64,000 bases of DNA from Cordylochernes scorpioides (Eukaryota; Arthropoda; Arachnida; Pseudoscorpiones; Chernetidae): assembly GCA_030710605.1 (NCBI GenBank), contig CP092875.1, positions 66,956,469 through 67,020,468 of the forward strand. Direction: 5' to 3'. The position numbers and the translations under genes are program-made. The notes below the pieces were generated by a model. The model ran no database searches. It was not told the origin of the DNA and worked only from the letters and a program-made list of their open reading frames with translations. Shown here piece by piece: positions 1 through 10,671 of the stretch (position 1 is its first letter; each line of letters starts with the position of its first letter).

Positions 1-1022
1 CTGGGTTACCCTCTGACTACAAAAATTTCGACCCAATATGCTTCCCAATACTTCAGAAACAAAGCACTGAATGCAATTAATGCACTTTGGAGAATCCTTA
101 CAAAGGCGCGAATAAAGTCCTTTACCTCAGTGATGAAACTTCTTGACACTATTGTTCTTCCTACGTTACTATATGCGGCACCAATGTGGGCAATTAACCA
201 GCTGAAGACAGTCAATAATATCCAAGATGCATTTCTTCGTCGTCTCTTAGACTTACCAAACTTCACACCAGGATATATCCTCAGAAGAGAATGTGGAAGA
301 ATATCAACTGAACTTAATGCTGTAAAACTCACATTAAAGTTTTGGGTCAGGATTTTAAAAATGGAGACGAGCAGATTACCACATGCTTGCTTAAACTATC
401 TCTGGAAAGTTACCGCGAAAAAGGAAATAGAAAACAGTTTTACTCAAAATTTAATAAAAATTCTAGACTCTAAGGGATATTCCTTTCTTAAGGGCTACGA
501 AGACTACTTAGCCATACAGAAAGAACTGCCAGGCATAATTAGAACCACCACAGACCAACTAATTCAAAACGATCAGATGAAATCATTGATTCAACCCACT
601 TTTCTCACTACAAATTTTTGAGTGAATCATTCATGACAGAGGAGTACCTACGATTAAATATCTCGCTTCCCAACAAAAGACTAGTTGCACAACATAGAGT
701 TTTATGGCAATTTTTCAGGGAAGAAAGAAAAGACTTCTGGAAAGAAAATGGCCGGAACTGTTTATTTTGTAAGGATCTCATGGATGATAATTTGGTTCAC
801 TATTTCTTTCAATGCCCTCTCTTAACAGAAAAAAGTACTGAAATTTTCCCAAGCCCTAACTCTGGTCAATTTAGATACCATCGCATACGTCAACTTCTCT
901 CTTCAGCTCTGAATGATGAATTACTCATTGTTAGATACTTTAAGTTCTGCACAGAAGCTGGGCGCATGAGAAAGAATGCAGGGCAAAGGATACTGGAGGA
1001 TGAACTATCTGTAAATAGTTAA
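1..1022 (+). pseudogene. LINE ORF2, C-terminal part, frameshifted
   Basis: This is the C-terminal third of a non-LTR retrotransposon polyprotein, cut by the window start. It is open from base 1 in frame 1 to a stop at 619-621. The continuation lies in frame 3 (open through 618 to 1022), so one indel lies at roughly 570-600; the frame-3 reading stays plausible from about 570. The first part has the post-RT signature of LINEs (a LLYAAPMWAI-type block followed by a basic helical region). The second part ends in a CLFC...H...C zinc knuckle (about 766-810), the usual LINE C-terminal motif. No RNase H is seen. The clade is not certain (RTE/CR1/Jockey-like). Non-functional because of the frameshift. 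Confidence 0.7.
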
Positions 1023-1151
1023 CTGAATGTGAGACAAACTTTATTTTGTTGTAAATGTTTCCTCTTCCCTCTCCTCCTGTTGATGTGTAAATATGGCGAA
1101 TCCTATAAGGGGCGGAATGCCCTAAAAAACGGCTTTTGTTGTTGTTGTAAT
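1023..1151 (+). mobile_element. 3' UTR and tail of the LINE
   Basis: Short UTR after the LINE stop, with a GGGGCGGAATGCCC-like segment and ending in a TTG-repeat tail (about 1136-1150) instead of poly(A). The sequence that follows (AATTAAAGATTTATC...) is shared with unit B at about 6915, so the LINE end abuts the first receptor unit. Confidence 0.55.
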
Positions 1152-1871
1152 TAAAGATTTATCTATGGATTGCTCTATTTTCAAAAATATCCAATTATAT
1201 TTTTCAAATAATGCTTGATAACACTAAAATGTTTTAAAAAAGGCATCCCCTTATCCTGCAACTGAAAGTTGCTGATGGCTTTCACGATCAGTTGCACGAT
1301 AAGGAGTTGCCTTTTTCATAATTTATGCACCTTATCCCAGTACAATATCACATTTGTACTATTTTTTCACTAAAATGTTTGTTTTAAATTGCTCAGCTAT
1401 ATTTCTAGTTATAACATAAATTTATAATTATGAACTTTAAATTTGAATACGTTTTTAATAAATTTAATATTTAAAAATATATTTAATATATACTTAGGGG
1501 GATGGGAAGGGGGGGGGGGGTAGTTCATATTGTCATCGAAGAACCTGGGAGATGATCCTTAAATTTTCAGACGCATCGCATTTGACCTTTACATTGGGAG
1601 TGGTATCTTATGTTAATGATAAAAAAGCACTGGGTGTAACACTTAATTTGATTTTAGACCATTTTAATCCCGTATCTATATCTTAGGGGCCAAAAATAAA
1701 TTGTGTGGTTATATTTATGTTTATCTTTTTATATACAAATTGGTATATACACATATAAACAATTTTAAATATTATTTATCTAAAATATATTGATAAAACA
1801 CACATAAAATGGCTTTTTATATAATATATATAAAAGCGTGTTTCTCGAGAAGATTATATATTATTATCTAT
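1152..1871. other. AT-rich 3' flank of receptor copy A
   Basis: No gene. The block is shared almost base for base with 6908-7861 (minus a 170-bp insertion there) and 15398-16094. It contains a short palindromic segment CCTTATC...GATAAGG (about 1250-1305), a G-run at 1509-1520 and AT-rich sequence up to the receptor stop codon. Confidence 0.7.
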
Positions 1872-2921
1872 TTAAATAAAATATAGGTATTTATAGTCTT
1901 TTAGATCCTTAGACCTTGGTCGAAGATGTTCTGTAGGAAAGCCGCAGACTGTTGAAGAGGAAATGGTTTTGTCACAACAGATGTATTTCTTGAAGTAGGA
2001 CTTGAAGACTCCTGAAGTAAAATACAAAATGATGGAATTAAGAGAGCTGTTGGCGTAGCAAAGCAAAGAGCCAAAGATCTTGAAGGCACTCCAATACTCA
2101 TCAAAGTCTTCCCTAGATGTTGGATGGAGGAAGAACCACATGAGTTGGATTTGCCTGGGAAGCATTGTGAAGGCAAAGATAATAACCATGATAATGATAA
2201 TCTTGGAAATCTTGATGCGAGTCCGGATGGATTCTTGTTGTGATATATTGTTGACGGGAAGGCTTGGCTTGTTGAGGCGGATAGCAAGAAAGATATTACA
2301 GATGGCGATGATAATGAGCGGTATGGCATAGAAAAATAGAAACCTGATAGTAATAATAGCACGTGTGTCCCAATCTGGATATTCCCCTCTATGAATCACG
2401 CATACTCTAAAACTCGTTTTAACATGAGAAAAGATAGCGCTTGGCAGGGAGAAGATGGTAGATAGAATCCAGATGAAGACGTTGGTAATTAATGTACTGG
2501 GGAATCGAAGGCTTTGGCGTCGCATAGGATGAACGATCGCTTGATACCGATTCAAACTTAAAGCAACAAGTGAGAAAACGGTGATTCCATTGGAGAATTC
2601 GTGGAAGAAATTGGTGATCTTGCAGACTAAATCGCTGAAGGGGTACTCTTCAAGAAGGTAGACGGGAAGCAGGAATAGCATGGCCTTGATGAGCACGAGC
2701 AAGTCTCCAAAAGCCATTCCGAGCATGTAGATGTTGGGGGAGGTGTGTAGGTTGCTGTGGCGTACCACTGACAGCACAACCACAGCGTTCCCCACCAGCC
2801 CGACAAGGCAGATCACTGCCAGCAATGCCGCTGTAATATATGCATCGATATAATTTCTCTCATTATCCTGCAACACAACCCAATTCTGAAGAGATAAAAT
2901 TCTGAAACACATTAGATACAT
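1872..2921 (-). CDS. Rhodopsin-like neuropeptide GPCR, copy A (CCHamide/bombesin-receptor-like), possibly decaying
   Basis: 349-residue seven-transmembrane receptor read as one exon. Visible landmarks: TM1 about 28-53 with GN at 44-45; TM2 Asp73; TM3 Cys100, paired with Cys174 in the second extracellular loop; NRY at 124-126 in place of DRY; Trp151 in TM4; Pro201 in TM5; TM6 LPRQ; TM7; CysCys at 315-316 after helix 8 (likely palmitoylated). The TM7 exit LYFTSGVFKSYFKKYICC resembles arthropod CCHamide receptors, which signal through G proteins at the plasma membrane; that assignment is inference. Compared with copies B and C it has NSIILY instead of NPIILY, Lys79 and Leu82 in place of Glu and Pro, and a 1-nt loss near 1957 that replaces the C-terminal tail. 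These changes suggest relaxed constraint. The ATG at 2921 could be preceded by another exon, since a CAG|G acceptor-like site lies near codon 18. Confidence 0.75.
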   Translation of the reverse strand: MYLMCFRILSLQNWVVLQDNERNYIDAYITAALLAVICLVGLVGNAVVVLSVVRHSNLHTSPNIYMLGMAFGDLLVLIKAMLFLLPVYLLEEYPFSDLVCKITNFFHEFSNGITVFSLVALSLNRYQAIVHPMRRQSLRFPSTLITNVFIWILSTIFSLPSAIFSHVKTSFRVCVIHRGEYPDWDTRAIITIRFLFFYAIPLIIIAICNIFLAIRLNKPSLPVNNISQQESIRTRIKISKIIIIMVIIFAFTMLPRQIQLMWFFLHPTSREDFDEYWSAFKIFGSLLCYANSSLNSIILYFTSGVFKSYFKKYICCDKTISSSTVCGFPTEHLRPRSKDLKDYKYLYFI

Positions 2922-3030
2922 ATAAATTATATATATGTCATATTTTATATGTTGTACTTATACAAAATTATATTTAGGAATGTTTTATATAGAAACACTA
3001 AGTCTTATGTAACTTCAAAATGACGTTAAA

Positions 3031-3870
3031 CAAAGTACTACCGGAAAAAAGACGCGGCACCCAGTATGTTCGAAAAACAGGTCGTTGACATTGTCCAAGC
3101 AACTAGAGAAGAAAATAAACATATTGGACAGGCCAGTCCTTGATTGAACAAGACGCCCACAAAGGCCATTCTCTCAGACATCACTATAGGAATATAAGCT
3201 GGGTTGTTCCTGAGCCAAGACACAGAAGCAGCTGTACAGCAGACAGAGTTGCCAGGAGTTAAGTGCAGTTAGGTCGCCATGCTGTCCGATTGACCAGAAG
3301 ACATCCCCTTAGTCTTTCCGAGTGTTGCCCCCTCGGAACCGAGGTAACCATGTTCCTATGAGTGTGGTTATCAATTTTGCCAAAATTCTGCCATCTTATG
3401 GTGCTGTGAATTTTGGGCGTCCTGCAACAGGTCTTCAGGAGACATCTTCTGTTTCTTGAAAATGTTTCTAGAGGCTTGAGACCACCATTATTGAAACATT
3501 TAGAAGCCTTGCTGCATTAGCTTGGCTTAATCCCATTTCCATCCATCCAATAGCACCCCACTTTGAAGAATAATCTATACAATGCTTAGAAGCCATTGAA
3601 GTACAAAAGAATAAAAATTTATTTGAAAAGAAACGATTTAAAAATGTATAGACAACAAAAAGCAGAAGAGTTAGGCGAGAGACCTAGCCGGAGAATAATG
3701 GATATTTGAGTGGCTAATTTGCATATTGAAATAACCTAGCTAATTTCCTATGCATCATATCATTTTAAACAGGTTACTGCTGTTTTGTGCTCTTTAGTGC
3801 CTTATTTTTTAAAGTTATGAAACAAAAACCAGGTGTAACTTAACATTTGGTCATCAGTGTATTTTTACTT
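3031..3870 (-). mobile_element. Tc1-like transposon relic (unit A)
   Basis: Minus-strand fragments in several frames read as a Tc1-like transposase N-terminal half: an HTH-like GLSQA-AARLLNVS segment (about 3530-3480), an AGRPK segment with the GRPR-like hook (about 3420), then a WAQEH-like block (LAQEQPSLYSYS, about 3215-3180). Many stops and frameshifts. A TIR-like end (TTGGTCATCAGTGTA) lies at about 3846-3860. No DDE catalytic domain is recognisable. The relic sits directly upstream of receptor copy A and is duplicated upstream of copy B. Confidence 0.6.
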
Positions 3871-4380
3871 TTTATTTCCCTACTAAGTTCAAATAAACAA
3901 GAATTCAATGTTATAAATATATTTATAGTGTTGAGAGATTGCAATCATCGACTTGTGCTAAAAGAAATGTACAGTAAAATAGGAGTTAGAAAATAAGACT
4001 AAATCATACTTCGCCAATTTAATATATTAGTGGTTTTTTTGTAACTTTGAATCCATCACTAACTTTTTATTGATAAAGTTTGAACTCCATCCAATTTTCC
4101 ATCGCAGTAAGGACAGTAGAGGTTTGTTTTAAGTGTAAAAAACACATTCGTGCCTTATTACTTTCATTTCTTATATATAAAATACTCCTGAAGAAGAGTT
4201 TGTGAGATTCGAAAACTCGAGATTAAGATAAAACAATAAACCCACCCTCGGACCCCGTTTTCCTTATTATTTCTATGTATTGTAGAGGATTGTACTTTTC
4301 TATGAATGTTAATTTATATAATAGTTTATGGCGCATGCAACCTTTAGGAGATCAGGAGTTGAAAATCAAGATCGCACCAC
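3871..4380. other. Conserved intergenic block with a MITE end and a Penelope-like terminal motif
   Basis: No gene. Positions 4093-4153 match the right terminal inverted repeat of the MITE at 12294-12709 (CATCGCAGTAAGGACAGTAG core), without its left half. Positions 4180-4240 contain CTCCTGAAGAAGAG followed by a TTCGAAA...ATAAAACAATAAAC stretch, a layout often seen at ends of Penelope-like elements (inference). The block matches 12649-12935 in unit B. Confidence 0.5.
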
Positions 4381-5150
4381 AACACAAATGAAAGGAATTC
4401 AAGTGGTATCAGGAAGAGAAGCGGGTCATGGAATTTGTGTAATATTTGCACAAAAGGGCATAAGAAACACAACACAAATAAAAGGAATTCAGGTGGTATT
4501 ATGAGGAGAAGCGGGTCATGGAATTTGTGTAATCTTTGCACAAAAGGGCATAAGAAACACAACACAAATAAAAGAATTTCAAGTGGTATAAGGAAGAGAA
4601 GCAGTTCATGGAATTTGTGTAATCTTTGCACAAAAGCGCATAAGAAACACAACACAAATAAAAGGAATTGAGGTGGTGTTAGGAAGAGAAGCGGGTCATT
4701 AAATTTGTGTAATCTTTGCACAAAAGGGCCTAAGAAACACAACACAAATAAAAGGAATTTAGGTGGTATTAGGAAGAGAAGCGGGTCATGGAATTTGCTT
4801 ATTCTTTACACAAAAGGGCATAAGAAACACAACACAAATAAAAGGAATTTAGGTGGTATCAGGAAGAGAAGCGGGTCATGGAATTTGTGTAATCATTGCA
4901 CAAAAGGGCATAAGAAACACAACATAAATAAAAGGAATTTAAGTGGTGTTAGGAAGAGAAGCGGGTCATTGAATTTGTGTAATCTTTGCACAAAAGGGCA
5001 TAAGAAACACAACACAAATAAAAGGAATTTAGGTGGTATTAGGAAGAGAAGCGGGTCATGGAATTTGCGTAATCTTTACACAAAAGGGCATAAGAAACAC
5101 AACACAAATAAATGGAATTTAGGTGATATTAGGAAGAGAAGCGGGGCATC
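4381..5150. repeat. 90-bp minisatellite, about 8.5 copies (unit A)
   Basis: Head-to-tail 90-bp units with core CATAAGAAACACAACACAAA and AGGAAGAGAAGCGGGTCATG. Because 90 is a multiple of three, long open frames exist on both strands (30-residue period, LCTKGHKKHNTNKRN core on plus). A TGA interrupts the plus frame near 4671, and the frame breaks in the B copy, so coding is unlikely. Confidence 0.9.
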
Positions 5151-5835
5151 CTAGGATTATATGGCTAAACCTCACAAATTTCTCTCCTCCTCCCATCAGA
5201 ATAAATATAAACTGGAACTCTAATTTTACTTCTGACTCACCGACAAATTGGTTCATAAATTCTCTTACAAATTTCATTCAAAGGCTCTTATTTAAATTCG
5301 GTAGATAAATGTTTATTTTTGCTCGCTTCGTGCGTATAAAAATAATCTTATATTTTATTCCTAAATACCTATTCATAAATTCCTCAATAAATAGAATGAA
5401 ATGGGCGTTTTTGAAAATATATTTACATATTCAATGTAGTTTAGAAAGTAAAAATTCTTAGTCTAAGACTTTTGATTCACTAAAAAATAAATAAAAAATA
5501 GTGGAATGTTTGTGTACCATATCAAACAAAGATACTTTGTCATCAGAAATGTGTGGCATGCTCCTCACTGAGACATGAAGTATAAAAGTTTATTGTAGCA
5601 TCAATCGATGCACCATGATCCAAGAAAATTTTCAAATATGCAAATAAAATCACTATTTAACAGTTTCTTACCGTCAATGGAAAGTTAAATATTATAAATC
5701 CCCAAGTATGTGAGCTTTTATAAGTAATAGATATATATAAAAGTCCATTTTGAAAATAGAGCAATCCATATTTAAATCATTAGATAATAAAAAGTCATAT
5801 ATTGGATTTAATAAAAGATTTATTTGCCTTTCTTT
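5151..5835. other. AT-rich conserved segment of unit A
   Basis: No gene found. It matches 13707-14400 of unit B nearly throughout. Confidence 0.6.
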
Positions 5836-6207
5836 TACAATTATTACAATTATTTTATTTCCAAAGCGCTATATCCCGCAAGGGATACTTGCGCCAAACA
5901 AGGAGAAAAATTTATTTACATAAGTTATTTACATTATTCAACGCATGAAAACATCAGAGATCCAGATTTTGTAGAAAGTTTAGAATTTTTTACAAAATGT
6001 GAATTGAACTTTAAATATGATTTTTTTTTATCGGAAATCAAATCGTTAAGTTCACAAACAACTAGTTCATTCTTCATTCTATAATCTTGAAATGCTGGGC
6101 AATCGATCAGTAGATGTCTTGATGGTTGTTCCTCAATACCACAAAAGAAACTTCAATCCTCCACTGCCTTTATTCTATTTTAAAAACTTTTGAAATTTCC
6201 GTGGTTT
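5836..6207 (-). mobile_element. LINE 3' end fragment (unit A)
   Basis: On the minus strand the region encodes pieces of a LINE C-terminal zinc-knuckle segment (GIEEQPSRHLLIDCPAFQDY, about 6140-6080), followed by a 3' UTR ending in GGCGCAAGTATCCCTTGCG and an AT-rich tail. Related fragments are at 11600-11950, 14400-14747 and, as the UTR only, 7253-7425. Frames are broken; it is a dead 5'-truncated copy. Confidence 0.6.
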
Positions 6208-6474
6208 GTAACAAATTGCCTTTCTTGCTAAGCGAAGCGCATCAGTATCAAAACTGGTTAAATTCGTTTTGAAAATTGAGCAATACATATCATTAGATAA
6301 TAAAAAGGCATATATTGTATTTAAAAAATATATTTATTTGACTTTTATTAAATACAATATATGCCTTTTTATTATCTATTAAATATGGTTTGCTCTATTC
6401 TAAAAACCATTTTAACCAGTTTTGGTACCGACGCGCTTCTCCCTTAGCAAGAAGGGCAAATAAATATTTTATCA
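6208..6474. repeat. Foldback element (unit A)
   Basis: Long inverted repeat: the left arm starts TTGCCTTTCTTGCTAAGCG and continues through AAAACTGGTT and AGGCATATATTGTATTT; the right arm repeats these in reverse complement up to TTAGCAAGAAGGGCAAATAA. Arms are about 120 bp with a short AT loop. Also present at 14748-15012 in unit B. Confidence 0.7.
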
Positions 6475-6861
6475 AATTCAATATATGTTTTTTTATTATC
6501 TAAAACATGTCCATGTGTGAGCGACTAGTTATAGCCCTTCAAATATTAATATGCATTTATATTAAGGAATCGCGTTCTAGAGACTTAAACTAGCTTAGGT
6601 CAAATGATATTTCAATAAAAGGCTCTTGTATATCTCTTGTGACTATAGAATTTCTATAAAATTAATTATATAGGCATATTTTTATTTGAATAAACAAATT
6701 AGAAACAGTCAATATGCATTGGAATTCAAACCAAATCTCAATTCAGACTGAAATACATTGAACAATATTACTTGAAACTTATATTGAGAATGAAGATCTT
6801 TCTGATTTGAAACGAGTTCACACACACATTCAAGAACAAAAAATCGACATATCAAATTATT
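6475..6861. other. AT-rich conserved segment
   Basis: No gene or element recognised. It matches about 15013-15397. Confidence 0.5.
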
Positions 6862-6914
6862 TAATTAAAAAGGCATATATTGGATCAAAATATTTTGATC
6901 CAATATATGCCTTT
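6862..6914. repeat. Near-perfect hairpin at the A/B unit junction
   Basis: AAAAAGGCATATATTGGATC followed by its reverse complement, flanked by TTAATT/AATTAA. Similar hairpins occur at 32408-32478 and inside the larger foldbacks. It is absent at the B/C junction (about 15395). Confidence 0.75.
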
Positions 6915-7252
6915 TTAATTAAAGATTTATCTATGGATTGCTCTATTTTCAAAAATATCCAATTATATTTTTTCAAAAAATGCTTGATAGCACTAAAATG
7001 TTTTAAAAAAGGTATCCCCTTTTCCTGTAACTGAAAGTTGCTGATGGCTTTCACGATCAGTTGCACGATAAGGAGTTGCCTTTTTCATAATTTATGCACC
7101 TTATCCCAGTACAATGTCACATTTGTACTATTTTTTCACTAAAATGATCGTTTTAAATTGCTCAGCTTTATTTCTAGTTGTAACATAAATTTATAATTAT
7201 GAACTTAAATTTGTGAATACGTTTTTAATAAATTTAATATTTTTAAATATAT

Positions 7253-7425
7253 TTTTTTATTTATTTGACATATCGGAGGCGATATCCCAGCTCGGGATAC
7301 TTGCGCCTAAATACATTTTAGTAGATTATATACAATTCATTTTATACAATTTAATAACCGGACCAAAAATACAATTGAAACTTGAACGATAGTACTCCAA
7401 AACAGAAGAGAAAAATCCAAAATGG
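7253..7425 (-). mobile_element. LINE 3' UTR fragment unique to unit B
   Basis: About 170 bp missing from units A and C at the same place. It contains the GGCGCAAGTATCCC motif on the minus strand and ends in an A-rich tail (T-rich on plus at about 7245-7262). It is related to the UTR of the 5836 fragment, so it inserted in B after the duplication, or was lost from the others. Confidence 0.55.
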
Positions 7426-7861
7426 GATTTAATATATACTTAGGGGGATGGGATGGGAGGGGGGGGGGAGTTCGAATTGTCATCGAAGAACCAGGGAGAT
7501 GATCCTTAAATTATCAGACATATCGCATTTGACCTTTACATTGGGCGTGGTATCTTATGTTAATGATAAAAAAAAGCACTGGGTGTAACACTTAATTTGA
7601 TTTTAGACCATTTTGATCCCGTATCTATATCTTAGGCCAAAAATAAATTGTGTGGTTATATTTATGTTTATCTTTTAATATGCAAATTGGTATATACACT
7701 TATATAAACAATTTTATATATTATTTATCTGAAATATATTGATAAAAGACACATGAAATAGCTTTTTTATAATATATATAAAAACGTGTTTATCGAGAAG
7801 ATTATATATTATTATCTATTTAAATAAAATATAGGTATTTATAGTCTTTTTTTTTAGATCC

Positions 7862-8875
7862 TTAGACTTTGGTCGAAGATGTTCTGTAGGAAAGCCGCAG
7901 ACTGTTAGAAGAGGAAATGGTTTTGTCACAACAGATGTATTTCTTGAAGTAGGACTTGAAGACTCCTGAAGTAAAATAGAGAATGATGGGATTAAGAGAG
8001 CTGTTGGCGTAGCAAAGCAAAATGCCAAAGATCTTGAAGGCATTCCAATAATGATCAAAGTCTTCCTTAGATGTTGGATGGAGGAAGAACCACATGAGTT
8101 GGATTTGCCTGGGAAGCATTGTGAAGGCAAAGATTATAACCATGATAATGACAATCTTGGAAATCTTGATGCGAGTCCGGATGGATTCTTGTTGTGATAT
8201 ATTGTTGACGGGAAGGCTTGGTTTGTTGAGGCGGATAGCAAGAAAGATATTACAGATTGCGATTATAATGAGCGGTATGGCATAGAAAAATAAAAACCTG
8301 ATAGTAATAATAGCCCGTGTGTCCCAATCTGGATCTTCACCTCTATAAATCACGCATGCTCTATTACTCGTTTTAACATGAGAAAAGATAGCGCTTGGCA
8401 GGGAGAAGATGGTAGATAGAATCCAGATGAAGACGTTGGTAATCAATGTACTGGGGAATCGAGGGCTTTGGCGTCGCATAGGATGAACGATGGCTTGATA
8501 CCGATTAAAACTTAAAGCAACAAGTGAGAAAACGGTGATTCCAATGGAGAATTCGTGGAAGAAATTGGAGATTTTGCAGACTAAATCGCCGAAGGGGTAC
8601 TCTTCAAGAAGGTAGACGGGAAGCAGGAATGGCATGGCCTCGATGAGCACGAGCAAGTCTCCAAAGGCCATTCCGAGCATGTAGATGTTGGGGGAGGTGT
8701 GCAAATCGCTGTGGCGTACCACTGACAGCACAACCACAGCGTTCCCCACCAGCCCGACAAGGCAGATCACTGCCAGCAATGCCGCTGTAATATATCCAAC
8801 GATATAATTTCTTTCATGATCCTGCAACACAACCCAATTCTGAAGAGATAAAATTCTGAAACACATTAGATACAT
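7862..8875 (-). CDS. Rhodopsin-like neuropeptide GPCR, copy B (CCHamide/bombesin-receptor-like)
   Basis: 337-residue intact seven-transmembrane receptor in one exon. Landmarks: GN44-45 in TM1, Asp73 in TM2, Cys100/Cys174 disulfide pair, NRY 124-126, Trp151, Pro201, LPRQ in TM6, NPIILY 295-300 in TM7, CysCys 315-316, and a basic-Ser-rich tail ending T-K-V. The last residues fit a class I PDZ ligand (inference). The SIGITVF..VAL..NRY and LYFTSGVF segments resemble CCHamide and bombesin-type receptors, plasma-membrane receptors for secreted peptides. No broken motif is visible, so this is the best candidate for a working gene in the array. Upstream sequence is shared with copy A to beyond 9000, so any promoter would have been duplicated too. 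An upstream N-terminal exon is possible. Confidence 0.85.
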   Translation of the reverse strand: MYLMCFRILSLQNWVVLQDHERNYIVGYITAALLAVICLVGLVGNAVVVLSVVRHSDLHTSPNIYMLGMAFGDLLVLIEAMPFLLPVYLLEEYPFGDLVCKISNFFHEFSIGITVFSLVALSFNRYQAIVHPMRRQSPRFPSTLITNVFIWILSTIFSLPSAIFSHVKTSNRACVIYRGEDPDWDTRAIITIRFLFFYAIPLIIIAICNIFLAIRLNKPSLPVNNISQQESIRTRIKISKIVIIMVIIFAFTMLPRQIQLMWFFLHPTSKEDFDHYWNAFKIFGILLCYANSSLNPIILYFTSGVFKSYFKKYICCDKTISSSNSLRLSYRTSSTKV

Positions 8876-8993
8876 ATAAATTATATATATGTCATATTTT
8901 ATATGTTGTACTTATACAAAATTATACTTAGGAATGTTTTACATAGAAACACTAAGTCTTATGTAACTTCAAAATGACGTTAAACAAAGTACT

Positions 8994-9830
8994 ACCGGAG
9001 AAGAATGGCGCGGCACCCAGTAAGTTCGAATAACAAGTCGTTAACATTGTCCAAGCAACTAGGCAAGAAAATAAACATATTGGACAGGCCAGTCCTTGAT
9101 TGGACACGACGCCCAAAAAGGCCCAACCTCTTTGACATCACTATAGGAATATAAGCTGGGTTGTTCCTGAGCCAGACACATCAGCAGCTGTACAGCAGAC
9201 AGAGTTGTCAGGAGTGGGAGGCAGTTAGGTCGCCATGCTGTCTGATTAACCAGAAGACTTCCCCATAGTCCTTCCTGGGTGCTGCCCCCTCTAAACCGAG
9301 ATAACCATGTTTCTATGCGTGTAATTATCAATTTTGCCAAATTTATGCTATCTTCTGGTGCTGTTACTTTAGGGCGTCCTGCAACAGGTCTTCATGAGAC
9401 ATCTTCTGTCTCTTGAAAATGTTTCTAGAGGCGTGAGACCACCATTCATGAAACATTTAGACGCCTTGCTGCATCAGCTCGGCTTAATCCCATTTCCATC
9501 CATCCAATAGCACGCTACCTTAAAGAATCATCTAAACGATGCCTAGAAGCCATTGAAGTACAAAAGAATAAAAATTGATTTGAAAAGAAACGATTTAAAA
9601 ATGTATAGACAACAAAAAGCAGAAGAGTTAGGCGAGAGACCTAGCTGGAGAACAATATATGTTTGAGTGGCTAATTTTCATATTGAAATAACCTTGCTTA
9701 TTTTCTTACGCATCAAATCATTTTAAATAGGTTACTGCTGTTTTGTGCTTTTAAGTGCCTTATTTTCAAAGTTATGGAACAAAAACCAGGTGTAACTTAA
9801 CTTTTGGTCATCAGTGTATTTTCACTTTTT
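8994..9830 (-). mobile_element. Tc1-like transposon relic (unit B)
   Basis: Duplicate of the relic at 3031-3870. A slightly longer minus frame (9059-9340) holds LITRIETWLSRF and LAQEQPSLYSYS, which align with the middle of Tc1-like transposases. Stops remain in the other parts. A TIR-like end lies near 9805-9820. Confidence 0.6.
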
Positions 9831-10113
9831 ATTTCCCTACTAAGTTCAAATAAACAAGGATTTAATGTTATAAATATATTTATAGTGTTGAGAGATTGCA
9901 ATCATCGATTTGTGCTAAAAATAATGTACGGTAAAAAAAGGAATTTGAAAATAAGAATGCGGAATTGTAATCGAGTGAGACAAGTTTGATATGGAGTAAG
10001 GAGTAACGTGACTTCGCCTCAGATCATACTTCGCCGATTTAATAAATTTGTGGGGTTTTTTTTTGTAATTTGAATCCATCACTAACTGTTTATTGAGAAG
10101 GTTTGAACTCCTC
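9831..10113. other. Conserved intergenic DNA of unit B
   Basis: No gene. Matches about 3871-4090 of unit A up to the point where the B-specific insertion begins (about 10114). Confidence 0.5.
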
Positions 10114-10671
10114 TTTAGTAAGGTATTAGTAAAATAATATATACCATCTTTATTTGTTTTTAATAATAGACACTTCAGCTAAAAAAAAGTTTTATTTTCT
10201 CGATGTTTCGTAACAAAAATATATTGTCTTCGTCATGAAAATAAAAGAAAGCATTTTGCAAGGTGTTATAAATGTTTCTGTAGTTATAAGGGCGATCTTT
10301 CATGTAAGAACACCCTTAAAACTGCAAAAAAACGACTATGTAACACCTGGAGATAATGATTTGAAAAAAAAACCTGGGTGTGTGATAACTATATATATAA
10401 TGTTATTAAAGAAAGCTTTGCTTCTATAAGTTAATTTAAAATTAGGAATACATTTTGTAAAAATGTTGTTATTTCAAAAATATATATTAATCTATTTATA
10501 TTTTAAAAATTCCAATAGAAATTTCTAGAACTCGAGGGCATATTTGAATAAATATAGTAGCTTCGCAAAGAATATATACATATTAGAATTTATTTATTCA
10601 AACCAAATACATTCATATAGAAAACTAAAGGAAGTTGTACTCTTTAGCACGTTTATCAGAATATGACAATA
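10114..10671. other. B-specific insertion, left part
   Basis: No gene supported. A stretch TTATTTTCTCGATGTTTCG...GTCTTCGTCATG (about 10193-10236) resembles the terminal motif of Penelope-like elements; a similar CTCGACGTTTCGACAAAAAT lies at about 11560. Small ORF 10235-10429 is not recognised. Confidence 0.35.

Larger units (their letters stand above)
1152..6956. repeat. Tandem segmental duplication, unit A
   Basis: About 5.8 kb from the motif ATCCAATTATATTTTTC (about 1188) to its next occurrence (about 6956). Order in the unit: 3' flank, GPCR gene, Tc1-like relic, Penelope-like terminal motif, 90-bp minisatellite, conserved AT-rich DNA, LINE 3' fragment, foldback, conserved AT-rich DNA. The same order is found in unit B with high similarity over almost the whole length, so this is a tandem duplication of genomic DNA and not independent insertions. 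Confidence 0.85.

Noticed and set aside
1901..2362. 153-codon minus ORF inside receptor A (and 7816-8130, 16052-16516)
   Set aside because: Shadow frames of the receptor coding sequence.
4344..4745. 133-codon minus ORF and the plus ORFs in the 90-bp arrays as genes
   Set aside because: Open only because the repeat length is a multiple of three; stops and frameshifts differ between units and between the A and B arrays.
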